From: Caryophanales bacterium UBA7278
Lineage (GTDB): Bacteria; Bacillota_I; Bacilli_A; RFN20; CAG-826
NCBI GenBank assembly: GCA_002472275.1
Contig: DKRQ01000028.1
Location: 1-64,000, forward strand
Direction: 5' to 3'
DNA length: 64,000 nucleotides
Shown in pieces: positions 1-8,389 of this stretch (position 1 is its first letter; the number at the start of each line of letters is the position of its first letter). Below the pieces are notes generated by a model. The model was not told where the DNA came from and searched no databases. It was given only the letters and a program-made list of their open reading frames with translations. A program made the translations under genes and the position numbers.

Positions 1-360
1 TCGTTTGTTAAAACAGAGCGCAATTTGTATAAAACTAGTAAAAATGTGAAACGATCGGATCGAGTGTAAGTCCGGGAAGAAATACGATTCCAAGTCCATC
101 GAGGGTTTTTCGAAAATCGAGGGCACCAATTATGACTTTGGCGGATCGCGCATCCTTTGCCTCTAAGACGAGCCTTACCGTTTGGCGCACAACGTATTCG
201 CGTATCCGGTAAGGGTTATATAACTTGGCGATCGCGTCGAAATAGGGAAACCGGCCTCCGAAAACGCGGATAGTAAAAAAGAAAAATAGTTTTTCCATCT
301 GTGACAGCTTTGTTGCAACGGGCGGTTTATGATAATGCCGTCGAAAGAAGGAAAGTAGTT
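1..360. other. Left-edge region, no supported gene
   Basis: I see no convincing gene here. A minus-strand reading frame of 87 codons (298 down to 35, ATG to TAG) ends just before the downstream plus-strand gene. It has no recognisable domain and no clear ribosome binding site, so it may be chance. An ACTAGTA heptamer near position 35 resembles single units of the TAGTAG repeats found elsewhere in the window. Confidence 0.3.
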
Positions 361-1452
361 ATGCCGCACTTAACCAAAGAACAATTGAACCAGGTCAAAT
401 ACGTGTCCCTCGAGGACTATTGCACCCGCGTCGACCAGATTGAGGAACTCGAGGACAAACTCGCGTTCACCACACGTTATATCCTCACCCATGGCCAAGG
501 GGGCGCCAATCCCGACCACCCCATCGAGGACGTCATCAAGGTCGCCCACATGAAGATCGCCGAGAAATCGGCGGACCTCAAGGAGTTCTATCAGGAGACC
601 GACGCCAATAGGGGACGGGCGGACGGAATGGTGAACCCCACCGTCCAAGCTTACGAAGACGACCTCGGCAACCAGATGTTCATCGCTAATCCCATCGGCT
701 ACCTCAAAGGACAGGCCAAGGCGGCCGCGGCCGAGGTCCAGGCGAAGAAGTGGAAGGAAGAGAATGACATCCAGGCCATGATCAACCTCCACCGCCTCGA
801 AAACGATGTCTTCACCGACCAATTCGCCGCCAAGATGAGCGAAGCCGTCAAGAAACCGGCCGTCTTCGGCATCAACTTCCGCCTCGAGAGGGCCTTTGGA
901 GGCGCCAGGGCCTTCAAGAAGGCCGTCGATGACACCAAGCCCGGCATCCTCTCCAGGATGTTCGGGACCAGGTCCGTTGCCGCGGCCAACCTCGACTCCG
1001 CCTGGAAGGCCTTCAACAACCCCAACCACGCCCTTAACGGCGACCTCCCGACCATCCAAGACGCCGCGACCAAGTACCTCCAGCACGTCCTTCCCGATTG
1101 GAAGCCCGATCGCCTCAAGAACATCCCGACCGCGGCGGACATCGCCCGTCTTAGCGGCACCAAGAAAGCCCGCGCGGAGTTCAGCATCAACATTCTCAAA
1201 TCGGTCAAAGAGCAAAAGGCCATGGAAGTGGGCTATGACGAGATGGTGGAATCCTGCCAGGAGAAGAACCTCTCCTTCGAGAATCTCCCGGGGCAGAAAG
1301 AGGTAGCCAATCCCGTTCACGAAAACGCGGCATCCTTCCAGCAGGAAGTGGAACACGACATGGCCGAGGAGAACAACAACCTCATCAACCAGGATAACGA
1401 AGTCCAGGAGGAACAGGCTAACCTCGATAAGGACGAGATCGAACTCGAATAA
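361..1452 (+). CDS. Hypothetical acidic helical protein
   Basis: I do not recognise this 363-residue protein. It has no signal peptide and no membrane segment, so it is probably cytoplasmic. It is rich in charged and alanine-rich helical stretches. The last 60 residues are strongly acidic, with many Glu, Asp, Gln and Asn, and probably disordered. I chose ATG 361 over the upstream in-frame start at 301 because AAGGAAAG precedes it at SD distance and because the residues before it look non-coding. The gene stands alone: its stop codon lies inside the stem of an intrinsic terminator and the next gene converges from the other strand. Codon use is GC-rich like the housekeeping genes, so it looks native. 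A phage or structural role cannot be argued from the sequence. Confidence 0.7.
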   Translation: MPHLTKEQLNQVKYVSLEDYCTRVDQIEELEDKLAFTTRYILTHGQGGANPDHPIEDVIKVAHMKIAEKSADLKEFYQETDANRGRADGMVNPTVQAYEDDLGNQMFIANPIGYLKGQAKAAAAEVQAKKWKEENDIQAMINLHRLENDVFTDQFAAKMSEAVKKPAVFGINFRLERAFGGARAFKKAVDDTKPGILSRMFGTRSVAAANLDSAWKAFNNPNHALNGDLPTIQDAATKYLQHVLPDWKPDRLKNIPTAADIARLSGTKKARAEFSINILKSVKEQKAMEVGYDEMVESCQEKNLSFENLPGQKEVANPVHENAASFQQEVEHDMAEENNNLINQDNEVQEEQANLDKDEIELE

Positions 1453-1474
1453 GGGCATAAGCCCTTATTTTTTT
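1448..1474 (+). terminator. Intrinsic terminator of the acidic protein gene
   Basis: AATAAGGGC and GCCCTTATT form a perfect 9-bp stem around an ATAA loop, followed by a T run. The stop codon of the gene is part of the left arm. Confidence 0.9.
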
Positions 1475-1550
1475 GCATTTGACCCGCCTGGGCCTTCTTA
1501 TTCGCGGATTGGCGCCTGCGGCATATCGCCTTAATGACTTTGAGCGCCCC

Positions 1551-3680
1551 TTAGGCTAAATCGGGGAAGAACCCCGGGTCATCGACGTGGATGGTGGCCC
1601 CTTGGATCGTGGCGGTCAGGCTGATGAACGACGAGGTCAGGGGAAGCGGGAACTTGAAAGTGATCTCCGTTTGTTGGCTGTTCAAATAGGAGAACCTCGT
1701 TCTGACTGAGTAATCGCCGAATTGGATCATCATTTCGCGGTATTGGGTTTGAAGAATATAGATCTTGCAATCCTTGAGAAGCCCATACCCGGTCGCCGTA
1801 TATTCGGTAGATTCGATCCCATTGTACATGTTTTCGGAGGGGGCGATCTTATTGTTATAGATGTCGGCGTACACCCGGACTCCACCTAGTTGGCCAGAGA
1901 GCAGGATGGTGTTCTGCCTATCATCGACGATGTCGTAAGTTCCGGTGCGATAGAAATCCTTTTCCGAATACGCGGAAGCGACGGTCGCCTTGTACCCATT
2001 AGCGCACGTGAGGAGCTCCTTGATGTAAAGAGACCCATAGGATCCGTTCTCGTCGAAGCCTAGAACGACCGGATAGGCCGTACCGGTCGTCGTGTAGGTG
2101 GTATTAAAGCCCTCGTCTTCGCCGATATCGGTCAGCACGAAGTTGATGAACTGCTTGATCGGGGCGTAGTCCTTGTAACGTACCGTATAGGTGAATAGCC
2201 CTTCCGAATTGGGGTCCACCTTCGAGAAGTCGAAGTCCTTGTATTGGAATCGGACGTATTCGAAGTCTCCGTCGTAATAGAAGAACGACGCGCCGATTTC
2301 ATTGTTTTCGATATAGCTTTCTAGGTCCGTTCCGACCTCGAGTTCGGTAGGCATATTGAAGCCCACCATCGCCTGATAGCAGGTCCCATCGTAAACGTGA
2401 TAGGTGCCCGATTGCAAGGCGCCGGTATCCAGCCTGAAGGTGAATTCGTGGTCACCTGCGACGGAAAAGGGGTGGCTATCGAGGGAGAGGTCGTTCAATT
2501 CGGAGAATTTGAGGGTGCGGGTAAAGCAGGCGATGCCGACGGTATGGTTAGGCCCGGCGTTGCTTTTCGCGGAGCTATATCCGTTTAGATAGACGTAGGT
2601 GTACAGGTAGACGTTGAAGTCCGGAATGTCCAGATCGTTATCTTGGATCTTGACGTTGTCCGCATGCGCAAAGCGATAAGTGACGGTCTTGGTATAGTAG
2701 GCGAACGCGGTCGCGTGAGCGGTGACGTGCCCATAGTCCCTGTAGGTGAAGTCGAAGGTGATCGCGGATTCGATTCCCGGGTGGATGATGTCATGGTAGT
2801 CCTCGTTGTCCAAATGGATGGACAAGTTGGAGACGTAAGGATCGTCGAGCCGGATGCCGCGATACGTGGTTTTGCCGTCTACGTTGGCCTTGAATTCGAC
2901 GTCGACGACGATGCTGTGCAAGTCGATGGAATCGGCGACGGTGTTGTAGTATTTGTATTCGTCATCAAAGATGCCGCGGGTGGAATGGTTTTCGATGTAG
3001 ATGAAATGGTCGGGCCTACGGGCGCCTTTCTCGTTATCGGAGTAATCGGTATAGGTGTAGGAGACCGGGGCTTCGCCATAATAGGACTGGCCGACGCTTG
3101 CGGTTTTGCTCTCGACGACATATCCGGGGTTCTCAATGCAGGTGAAGTCGATGGCAAAGGAATTGAAATACATTGGCTTGGTCGTGTCCAAAGGAGCGAC
3201 TTTGTAATAGGAAGGCCGCGGGGTCGAGAAGGTGATGATTCCGTTTGCGTCGGGCTCATAGATATTGCTGCCGGCGCATGTCTTGTTTTTGCTGTCGCCC
3301 ACTAACACGGAGACATTGTCAAAGTCGGTGAAGGTCATTTGGTACATGCCGTTGATGGGACTATGCTCGATGCTGGTTTCCATCACGTTGCCGAATAGGC
3401 CAACCTCAGAGACATAGATGCGGCTATCGTGATAGGAAATGCCTTTTTGGTAAATGGTGAGCCCGGTCCCTCTTTCCGTGACGACGGTATGAGGGTCGAC
3501 TGGGCCAGGGTTGTTCTGGAGCTGGCGATTGTCGTAGGAAAAGACCAATTTTATCGGGGTTTCGTAGGCTTGGCCCGAGAAGAGCTTGGTGGATAGGCGC
3601 GTGGAGAAGACGGCGCCTAGGGCTACGATGGAGAGCGTTAGGCTAGCTAGGAGCAACGATAGTTTCTTGGTAATCTTCAT
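1551..3680 (-). CDS. Large secreted protein, unknown function
   Basis: This 709-residue protein begins with a lysine pair and a hydrophobic stretch (about residues 3-27, ending near an AVFS/TRLS site) typical of a Sec signal peptide. The rest is rich in Tyr, Thr, Asp and Asn, with the alternating pattern of beta-sheet extracellular proteins. I see no LPXTG motif, no C-terminal membrane helix and no lipobox, so it is probably released or held by other means. No known domain is recognisable. It stands alone and converges on the preceding gene. The start has no Shine-Dalgarno sequence, and a TATAAT box lies only 11 nt upstream, which fits a very short or absent leader. Its base composition is more AT-rich than the housekeeping genes. 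Confidence 0.75.
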   Translation of the reverse strand: MKITKKLSLLLASLTLSIVALGAVFSTRLSTKLFSGQAYETPIKLVFSYDNRQLQNNPGPVDPHTVVTERGTGLTIYQKGISYHDSRIYVSEVGLFGNVMETSIEHSPINGMYQMTFTDFDNVSVLVGDSKNKTCAGSNIYEPDANGIITFSTPRPSYYKVAPLDTTKPMYFNSFAIDFTCIENPGYVVESKTASVGQSYYGEAPVSYTYTDYSDNEKGARRPDHFIYIENHSTRGIFDDEYKYYNTVADSIDLHSIVVDVEFKANVDGKTTYRGIRLDDPYVSNLSIHLDNEDYHDIIHPGIESAITFDFTYRDYGHVTAHATAFAYYTKTVTYRFAHADNVKIQDNDLDIPDFNVYLYTYVYLNGYSSAKSNAGPNHTVGIACFTRTLKFSELNDLSLDSHPFSVAGDHEFTFRLDTGALQSGTYHVYDGTCYQAMVGFNMPTELEVGTDLESYIENNEIGASFFYYDGDFEYVRFQYKDFDFSKVDPNSEGLFTYTVRYKDYAPIKQFINFVLTDIGEDEGFNTTYTTTGTAYPVVLGFDENGSYGSLYIKELLTCANGYKATVASAYSEKDFYRTGTYDIVDDRQNTILLSGQLGGVRVYADIYNNKIAPSENMYNGIESTEYTATGYGLLKDCKIYILQTQYREMMIQFGDYSVRTRFSYLNSQQTEITFKFPLPLTSSFISLTATIQGATIHVDDPGFFPDLA

Positions 3681-3691
3681 AATATAGGCAA

Positions 3692-3697
3692 ATTATA
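3692..3697 (-). promoter_or_regulatory. -10 box of the secreted protein gene
   Basis: TATAAT on the minus strand ends 11 nt before the ATG at 3680. Transcription would begin about 4-5 nt before the start codon, leaving no room for an SD. The stretch CTTATAATTTGC is also found at the promoter of the lipoprotein gene starting at 31112. Confidence 0.55.
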
Positions 3698-3889
3698 AGG
3701 CTTGGTGCCCGACGTAAAAGCGTTTCTTTTGTGCACGCAAAAAGGCGCCGGTTTCCGACTATGCGGCTATCCAAAAAGTCCCAAAAACCGCATTTATTGC
3801 CTATAAAAAAGACTGCGCTTCCCGCACGCCAGCCGGCTGTTGCGATTTACTTGCTAACTAACGACTTATAAAACAAGTGATGCGCTGCG

Positions 3890-3944
3890 TTGTGTTAGCC
3901 TGGAGACGGTATTATAATTTTCCTGAAAAATGTAGAATTCTACA
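3890..3944 (+). promoter_or_regulatory. Promoter with a 14-bp operator palindrome
   Basis: TTGTGT at 3890-3895 and TATAAT at 3913-3918 are 17 bp apart, a good sigma-A promoter. About 12 bp downstream of the -10 box, at 3931-3944, lies the perfect palindrome TGTAGAATTCTACA, over the expected early transcript and before the SD. This is a typical position for a repressor operator. Confidence 0.7.
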
Positions 3945-3959
3945 AAAAAGAAGAAAGTT

Positions 3960-5264
3960 ATGATTCCCCGCGATAAGTATTTAGGCCAATTAATAATGGG
4001 CATGGGAAACGGATTCCCGAAGATCGTTACCGGCATTCGTCGCTGCGGCAAATCCTATTTGCTTAAGGAGATCTTCAAAAGCCATTTAATCTCTTTGGGC
4101 GTGAAAGAAGAGCAATTCCTTCTTGCCGAACTAGACGACGACGCCAATGCGAATCTGCGCAACCCCCTAACCCTCAGTGCCTTCGTCAGAGAAAAGGCAA
4201 AAGGGATGCAGGACACTCTTTATGTCGTCCTGGATGAGATCCAGCGAGTCTTTGAAATCGTCAACCCCGAACTGACCGGTGGACAGATCGTCCTAGCCAA
4301 GAAGGGGGACGCCCAGACGATTTCCTTCGTCGACGTGGTCATGGGACTCGCCTCGGTCGCAAACATCGATCTTTACGTGACGGGAAGCAATTCCCGCATG
4401 CTCTCCAGCGACATCGTCACCCAGTTCCGCGACAAGGCGACCCAGATCCACGTGGCGCCACTTTCGTTTTCCGAGTACTACGCCTATGTTGGTGGAGCCA
4501 AGTCGGAGGCTCTTTACGAATATCTCCTCCACGGAGGGATGCCTTTGGCGGTCCTAAAAGAGCGGAGTGAAAAAGAGGAGTATCTAAAAGGGCTCTTTCG
4601 AACGACTTATTTCAAAGACATCTTGGAGCATCATGGGTTCCAAAAGGATTGGGCGCTGGACGAATTGGCCGACGCCTTGTCCTCTTTGGTCGGGAAAATC
4701 ATCACCGCTGAGAAAATCGCGAACACTCTCCGCAGCGCAGGCAAAACATCGCTGGATCCGAAGACGGTGGAGAGTTACATCGATTCCTTCGTCGACGCCT
4801 TCCTCCTTTCGGAAGCCTCCCGCTATGACGTGAAAGGCAGATCCTTGATTGGGGCGGGTCGAAAGTACTATTTCACCGATACTGGGTTAAGGAACGCAAG
4901 GCTGAACTTCGGATTCCCCGACATTGGACAGCTGATGGAAAACGCCGTCTACAACGAACTTCTATACAATGGGTACCAGGTAAGCGTTGGCATGGTTCCG
5001 ACGGTTGGGAAGGATAAAGACGGGAAAAGCGTGCGCAAGGATTACGAAATCGATTTCGTGGCGAGGAAAGGGTACGAAGTTCTATACATTCAAATTTGCC
5101 AAAGCGTCGCCGACCCGAATGTGCTGAAGAAAGAACTCAGGCCATTTGATTTTGTGCGCGGAGAAGCGAAAAACGTCCTTGTGATTGGCGACCCGATTCC
5201 CGAAACCCGGAATCAAGACGGAACCTATGTGGTGGGCATTGCGGATTTCCTTTTGGGGTTATGA
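3960..5264 (+). CDS. AAA-type ATPase with DUF4143 domain
   Basis: This is a 434-residue member of the AAA_14/DUF4143 family, common single-gene ATPases of unsettled role, often accessory. The Walker A motif GIRRCGKS is at residues 25-32, Walker B LYVVLDE at 87-93, and a sensor-like VTGSNSRML at about 140-148. The C-terminal part carries the restriction-endonuclease-like DUF4143 core, seen as DYEIDFVARKG in the last 90 residues. ATG 3960 follows an AAGAAAG ribosome binding site. The gene is monocistronic, with its own promoter, a palindromic operator-like site and a terminator. A second, divergent family member lies at 26649-27998. Family membership is secure; the biological role is not known. 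Confidence 0.9.
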   Translation: MIPRDKYLGQLIMGMGNGFPKIVTGIRRCGKSYLLKEIFKSHLISLGVKEEQFLLAELDDDANANLRNPLTLSAFVREKAKGMQDTLYVVLDEIQRVFEIVNPELTGGQIVLAKKGDAQTISFVDVVMGLASVANIDLYVTGSNSRMLSSDIVTQFRDKATQIHVAPLSFSEYYAYVGGAKSEALYEYLLHGGMPLAVLKERSEKEEYLKGLFRTTYFKDILEHHGFQKDWALDELADALSSLVGKIITAEKIANTLRSAGKTSLDPKTVESYIDSFVDAFLLSEASRYDVKGRSLIGAGRKYYFTDTGLRNARLNFGFPDIGQLMENAVYNELLYNGYQVSVGMVPTVGKDKDGKSVRKDYEIDFVARKGYEVLYIQICQSVADPNVLKKELRPFDFVRGEAKNVLVIGDPIPETRNQDGTYVVGIADFLLGL

Positions 5265-5397
5265 TTTTCGGAGAACTCGCAAAAGCGACATAACGGGTCA
5301 GGAAAATTAAAAAACTCAAAAAAAGACCAGTAATATCGTGCAAAATAGGCACTTAACGCATTAGAACCTCCCGCATCGTGCTCCACGAATTGAAATT

Positions 5398-5421
5398 GTC
5401 TCGACATAGTCGGGACTTTTT
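5398..5421 (+). terminator. Intrinsic terminator of the first DUF4143 gene
   Basis: GTCTCGAC, loop ATA, GTCGGGAC (one U-G pair), then five T. It lies about 135 bp after the stop codon. Confidence 0.8.
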
Positions 5422-5643
5422 AATAATTACGTTTATCTACCGCACGATTACCGCACATTTTTCGGAGCTTTTCTAGCAGAGCAATATCTAGATATTGCCA
5501 CTTCTGAATTTCAAAGCCTCGACACCGAATGCAAAGCGTTTTTGGATTCTCATCTCAAATTGTTTTTTGCTGTTGGAGGCGAAAAAAGCCTCGCGACGCA
5601 AACCTTGTTTTCATAAAAGGGGGATAAACGCGGATCGAGGCGT
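5422..5643. other. Non-coding region with an 18-bp palindrome
   Basis: No gene is supported between the terminator and the end of the kinase gene. The region holds the perfect 18-bp palindrome GCAATATCTAGATATTGC at 5481-5498, and a GAGGC/GCCTC hairpin with a loop rich in A (plus strand) at about 5577-5593. The second may help end transcription of the kinase operon, but no clean U tail follows it. Confidence 0.45.
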
Positions 5644-6921
5644 CTATTTTTGTTCCCCGTCCGGGATGAAGACGCGAATAGTGGTGCCCCCATTTTCGCT
5701 CGGGGAGATCGTCAGCGTTCCCTTGATGGCGGAAAGGCGCTCGCGGATATTGCTGAGGGCAATGTGTGGCTCGCCGTTATCGTCTTCCGAGATTCCGGGG
5801 CCATTGTCCGATGCGATGATCAGGCTGCCTTTCTCGGTTTTCTCGGTTTTGATCCAAACGCGCAAAGGCTCTGCGTCGTCGAGGTTCACCCCATATTTGA
5901 CGGCGTTCTCCACAAGCGGCTGCAATGTGAGGGGAGGGAGGCGGAACAACGTGTGAGGCGTGTCGAACTCGACTAAGAGTTTATCTTCAAGTTGCGCCTG
6001 AACGACCGCGAGATAGGCGCGGGTGTGCTCTAGTTCCTCCGCGAAAGGAATGGGGCTCTTGCTGGCGATCGCCTTGAAGTTCTTGCGGAGGTACGTGCTG
6101 AAATCCAACGTGACCTGCTGCGCTTTCTGGGTGTCTTGCGCGCAAAGGTAATAGATGCTCGTCATCGTGTTGTAGATGAAGTGGGGGCGCATCTGAAGCA
6201 CGGCGATGCTCGCGCGTTGGTCTGCGATTTCGCGTTGCTGCGACAGGTATTGCCCGACCTGAACCGCGACGATGATCCCAAGCATCGAAAGGGCGCTGAT
6301 GGAGACGGCGATGACGATAAGGAGGAAAACGTCGGCAAATGCCTGAGCGATCATCGCGAAAAGCAATGGGATCAAAAAGACAAGGAAGGCGGTGAAGTAT
6401 TTTTTGCCAAGCGCTTTCCTCCTGTGGATGATTTCGAATAGATTGATGGTGATCAAGGCGAGTATCGGAACGAGCAAAACCCAATAGAAGCGCCCGCGGA
6501 CGAATTGGTTATCTGGCGTGAAGTAGTAGATGGCGTCGGTGAATTGGGCGATGGAAAGCAGAACTAACAGCGACGCGCACAAAGACAACGAGACATAAAA
6601 CAAGGGGGTTTTGAAGGGGTTTTTGCCGCGGCAAAGCGAAACATAGGCCGTCAAAAGCGGAAGCAACACGGAAGGAAGAAACGTCTCGACGAACGAAACG
6701 ATTTTGCCTACCCAAGCCAGATTTGGATTCTGATAGACGAGCAAATCGATGACGTAGGCGACGATGCTTAAAGCCAAAATCGAGAAGGAGGGTATGAAGA
6801 AGGTTTTGCTGTTTTTGTTTAGGGCAGGGAAGGCGCAGGAAACCACCAAGCCCAGCAAAACAAGCAGCAGCAGGGCGCCACCGACGAAAAAGTAGGCATA
6901 GGTCAAAGCCTCCTCGTTCAC
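5644..6921 (-). CDS. LytS-type membrane histidine kinase
   Basis: This 425-residue sensor kinase has six or seven N-terminal membrane helices (about residues 8-225) and no obvious extracellular domain. A HisKA_7TM/His_kinase (PF06580) core follows: QMRPHFIYN carries the phospho-accepting His247, PLVENAVKYG is the N box (Asn339), SDNGPGI is G1 (about 371-377) and ALSNIRERL is G2 (about 388-396). It would phosphorylate the regulator encoded immediately upstream. The start is GTG, and GTGA overlaps the TGA of that regulator gene by 4 nt, so the two are translationally coupled. Unlike the classical partner of this kinase class, the regulator has no LytTR domain. The signal sensed is unknown. Confidence 0.92.
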   Translation of the reverse strand: MNEEALTYAYFFVGGALLLLVLLGLVVSCAFPALNKNSKTFFIPSFSILALSIVAYVIDLLVYQNPNLAWVGKIVSFVETFLPSVLLPLLTAYVSLCRGKNPFKTPLFYVSLSLCASLLVLLSIAQFTDAIYYFTPDNQFVRGRFYWVLLVPILALITINLFEIIHRRKALGKKYFTAFLVFLIPLLFAMIAQAFADVFLLIVIAVSISALSMLGIIVAVQVGQYLSQQREIADQRASIAVLQMRPHFIYNTMTSIYYLCAQDTQKAQQVTLDFSTYLRKNFKAIASKSPIPFAEELEHTRAYLAVVQAQLEDKLLVEFDTPHTLFRLPPLTLQPLVENAVKYGVNLDDAEPLRVWIKTEKTEKGSLIIASDNGPGISEDDNGEPHIALSNIRERLSAIKGTLTISPSENGGTTIRVFIPDGEQK

Positions 6922-7523
6922 GCGATGATCCCTCCGGTCGAGAAGGGGTGTCGGAGTTTCTTAAGCTGTGCCTTCACGCCTTCTGCCGTAATCGGCTTGA
7001 CCATGAACCCGCTCGCCTCCGTGCCCCATGCATCGACGCCATAGTCGGGATAGGCGGTAAGGAAAACGGCATTCATGCGCGGATTGACCTCGATCAGGGC
7101 GTTGCAGAGATCGATTCCATTGACCAATCCGAGCTCGATGTCCAGAAAGGCGAGGGCGACCCGGTTTTCTTTCGCGAATTCAAGAGCTTGAGAGGGACTG
7201 CTGAAACAAACGACCAACGCTTTCGGTAGGACCTCTTCAATTAAGGGCGCGCTTCCCGCAAGTACGATTGGGTTGTCGTCCACCACGATGACAATGGGGT
7301 GGGTCGCGTTTTCGTTCGCGGCATCGAGAAGGTCCGTGACGTCGACTTCCAGAATCTCGGCGATTCGGGCCACGATCGTCGCGCTTGGCAAACGCCGGTC
7401 CGCTTCCCAATTGGCAACGCTGGAGCGGATGACGGGCAAACGATCCGCAAGTTGTTGCTGCGATAGCCCTTTTCGTTTCCTCGCCGCCAAGAGCGCTTGT
7501 CCGAACGTCAGTCTTTTATTCAT
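6918..7523 (-). CDS. XRE-HTH plus receiver response regulator
   Basis: This 201-residue protein joins an N-terminal XRE/Cro helix-turn-helix (about residues 6-66, with the recognition segment SVANWEADRRLPS) to a C-terminal receiver domain (about 76-195). The receiver keeps its key residues: Asp82 and Asp83, the phospho-accepting Asp128 in LAFLDIELG, Thr156 and Lys176. The order is the reverse of normal response regulators, which put the receiver first and usually end in LytTR when paired with a LytS-type kinase. It is the first gene of a two-gene operon with the kinase, with an AGGA ribosome binding site. The lipoprotein gene is divergent across a 147-bp region holding two inverted repeats, which makes it a plausible target (inference). 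Confidence 0.92.
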   Translation of the reverse strand: MNKRLTFGQALLAARKRKGLSQQQLADRLPVIRSSVANWEADRRLPSATIVARIAEILEVDVTDLLDAANENATHPIVIVVDDNPIVLAGSAPLIEEVLPKALVVCFSSPSQALEFAKENRVALAFLDIELGLVNGIDLCNALIEVNPRMNAVFLTAYPDYGVDAWGTEASGFMVKPITAEGVKAQLKKLRHPFSTGGIIA

Positions 7524-7545
7524 CTGCCAACAATCCTTTTTGCGG

Positions 7546-7563
7546 TTTTGGGTAATACCAAAA
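7546..7563 (-). promoter_or_regulatory. Inverted repeat before the two-component operon
   Basis: TTTTGG, six bases, CCAAAA forms an 18-bp inverted repeat 23 bp before the regulator start. It lies where an autoregulatory operator or the core promoter would be expected. Confidence 0.4.
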
Positions 7564-7609
7564 TATTTTACAAGAAAACAAGAGACGTAAAAAAGGTTTC
7601 AATCCGAAA

Positions 7610-7623
7610 CGCTCTATAGAGCG
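7610..7623. promoter_or_regulatory. 14-bp palindrome upstream of the lipoprotein gene
   Basis: CGCTCTATAGAGCG is a perfect palindrome 47 bp before the lipoprotein start, in the region divergent from the two-component operon. It is a candidate operator, with no proof. Confidence 0.4.
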
Positions 7624-7670
7624 GATCCACCAGTCCAATTAGAATACATTCGTTTAAGGAGATTGAAACA

Positions 7671-8198
7671 ATGAAAGCTCAAAAAATCGTTATCTTCCTC
7701 GCAAGTCTCGTCCTGCTCGCCTCTTGCGGAGGGAATGGCTCCTCGTCCGCGTCGAGTTCCGATCCGACCACCTCGAGCTCCGCCGCCAAAAAGACCATGA
7801 ATTTCCTCAAAGATGGGCAATATTACATGGACGTCCCCAACGACGTCGTCGCCTCTTCCGACCCGGAGAAAACCCCCCATCTTAGGATCAACGGCACCTC
7901 CATCACGGGCGACCGCAAGGACGACCTCGGCGGGAAATTCGAACTTACCGCAGAAGGCACCTTTGCCCAAGACCTCTATGTGACTGTCGCCAAATCCGAA
8001 GGAGAAGGTCATATCAGCGCCAAAGCATACGGTCCCATCGACAAAGCCGCGGTGAACGAAGCCTTGACCAGAATCTCCTCTGGAGAGGTCCCCAACAAAG
8101 TCTTCGTCGCCTTCAGCACGACCAAGGCAAGCTGGCCCAAGGGCCTCGACGAGGAAATGGACCAAGAGATTGAGGCCGTTTGGGGGCTCCTCGGCTAA
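7671..8198 (+). CDS. Small lipoprotein, unknown function
   Basis: This 175-residue protein has a lipoprotein signal peptide with lipobox LLASC (Cys19), then a Gly/Ser/Thr-rich linker (residues 20-40) as seen in the other surface lipoproteins of this window. The mature part has no recognisable domain. It would be anchored to the outer face of the cytoplasmic membrane. The start follows TTAAGGAG at good distance. It is monocistronic, divergent from the XRE-receiver/kinase operon and ended by a terminator, so it may be the target or sensory partner of that two-component system; this is inference from position only. Confidence 0.85.
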   Translation: MKAQKIVIFLASLVLLASCGGNGSSSASSSDPTTSSSAAKKTMNFLKDGQYYMDVPNDVVASSDPEKTPHLRINGTSITGDRKDDLGGKFELTAEGTFAQDLYVTVAKSEGEGHISAKAYGPIDKAAVNEALTRISSGEVPNKVFVAFSTTKASWPKGLDEEMDQEIEAVWGLLG

Positions 8199-8253
8199 TC
8201 CATATCCATTCCTAATGAGGTAAAAACTCGCGAATAAGATCCTTTTACGGTGA

Positions 8254-8280
8254 AACTTCCTGGCACGCTGGGAAGTTTTT
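8254..8280 (+). terminator. Intrinsic terminator of the small lipoprotein gene
   Basis: AACTTCC and GGAAGTT pair around a 10-nt loop, followed by a T tract. Confidence 0.85.
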
Positions 8281-8389
8281 CTTCCCTTCTTTTCCGCCGA
8301 ATTTTCAGAAAGCGGTTTCCGTGGCTTTTTTATAAAAAAGCCTGTGATTATTTGCCTATTTAGGTATATATTTTTCGACGGTAAAAACC

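Noticed and set aside
35..298. Minus-strand frame of 87 codons at the left edge
   Set aside because: No domain, no SD and no clear promoter; open frames of this length are common in this GC-rich DNA.
370..1458. Long minus-strand frame opposite the acidic protein gene
   Set aside because: It is the antisense shadow of a well-supported gene; its hydrophobic, Gly/Val-rich composition is the usual result of reading GC-rich codons backwards.
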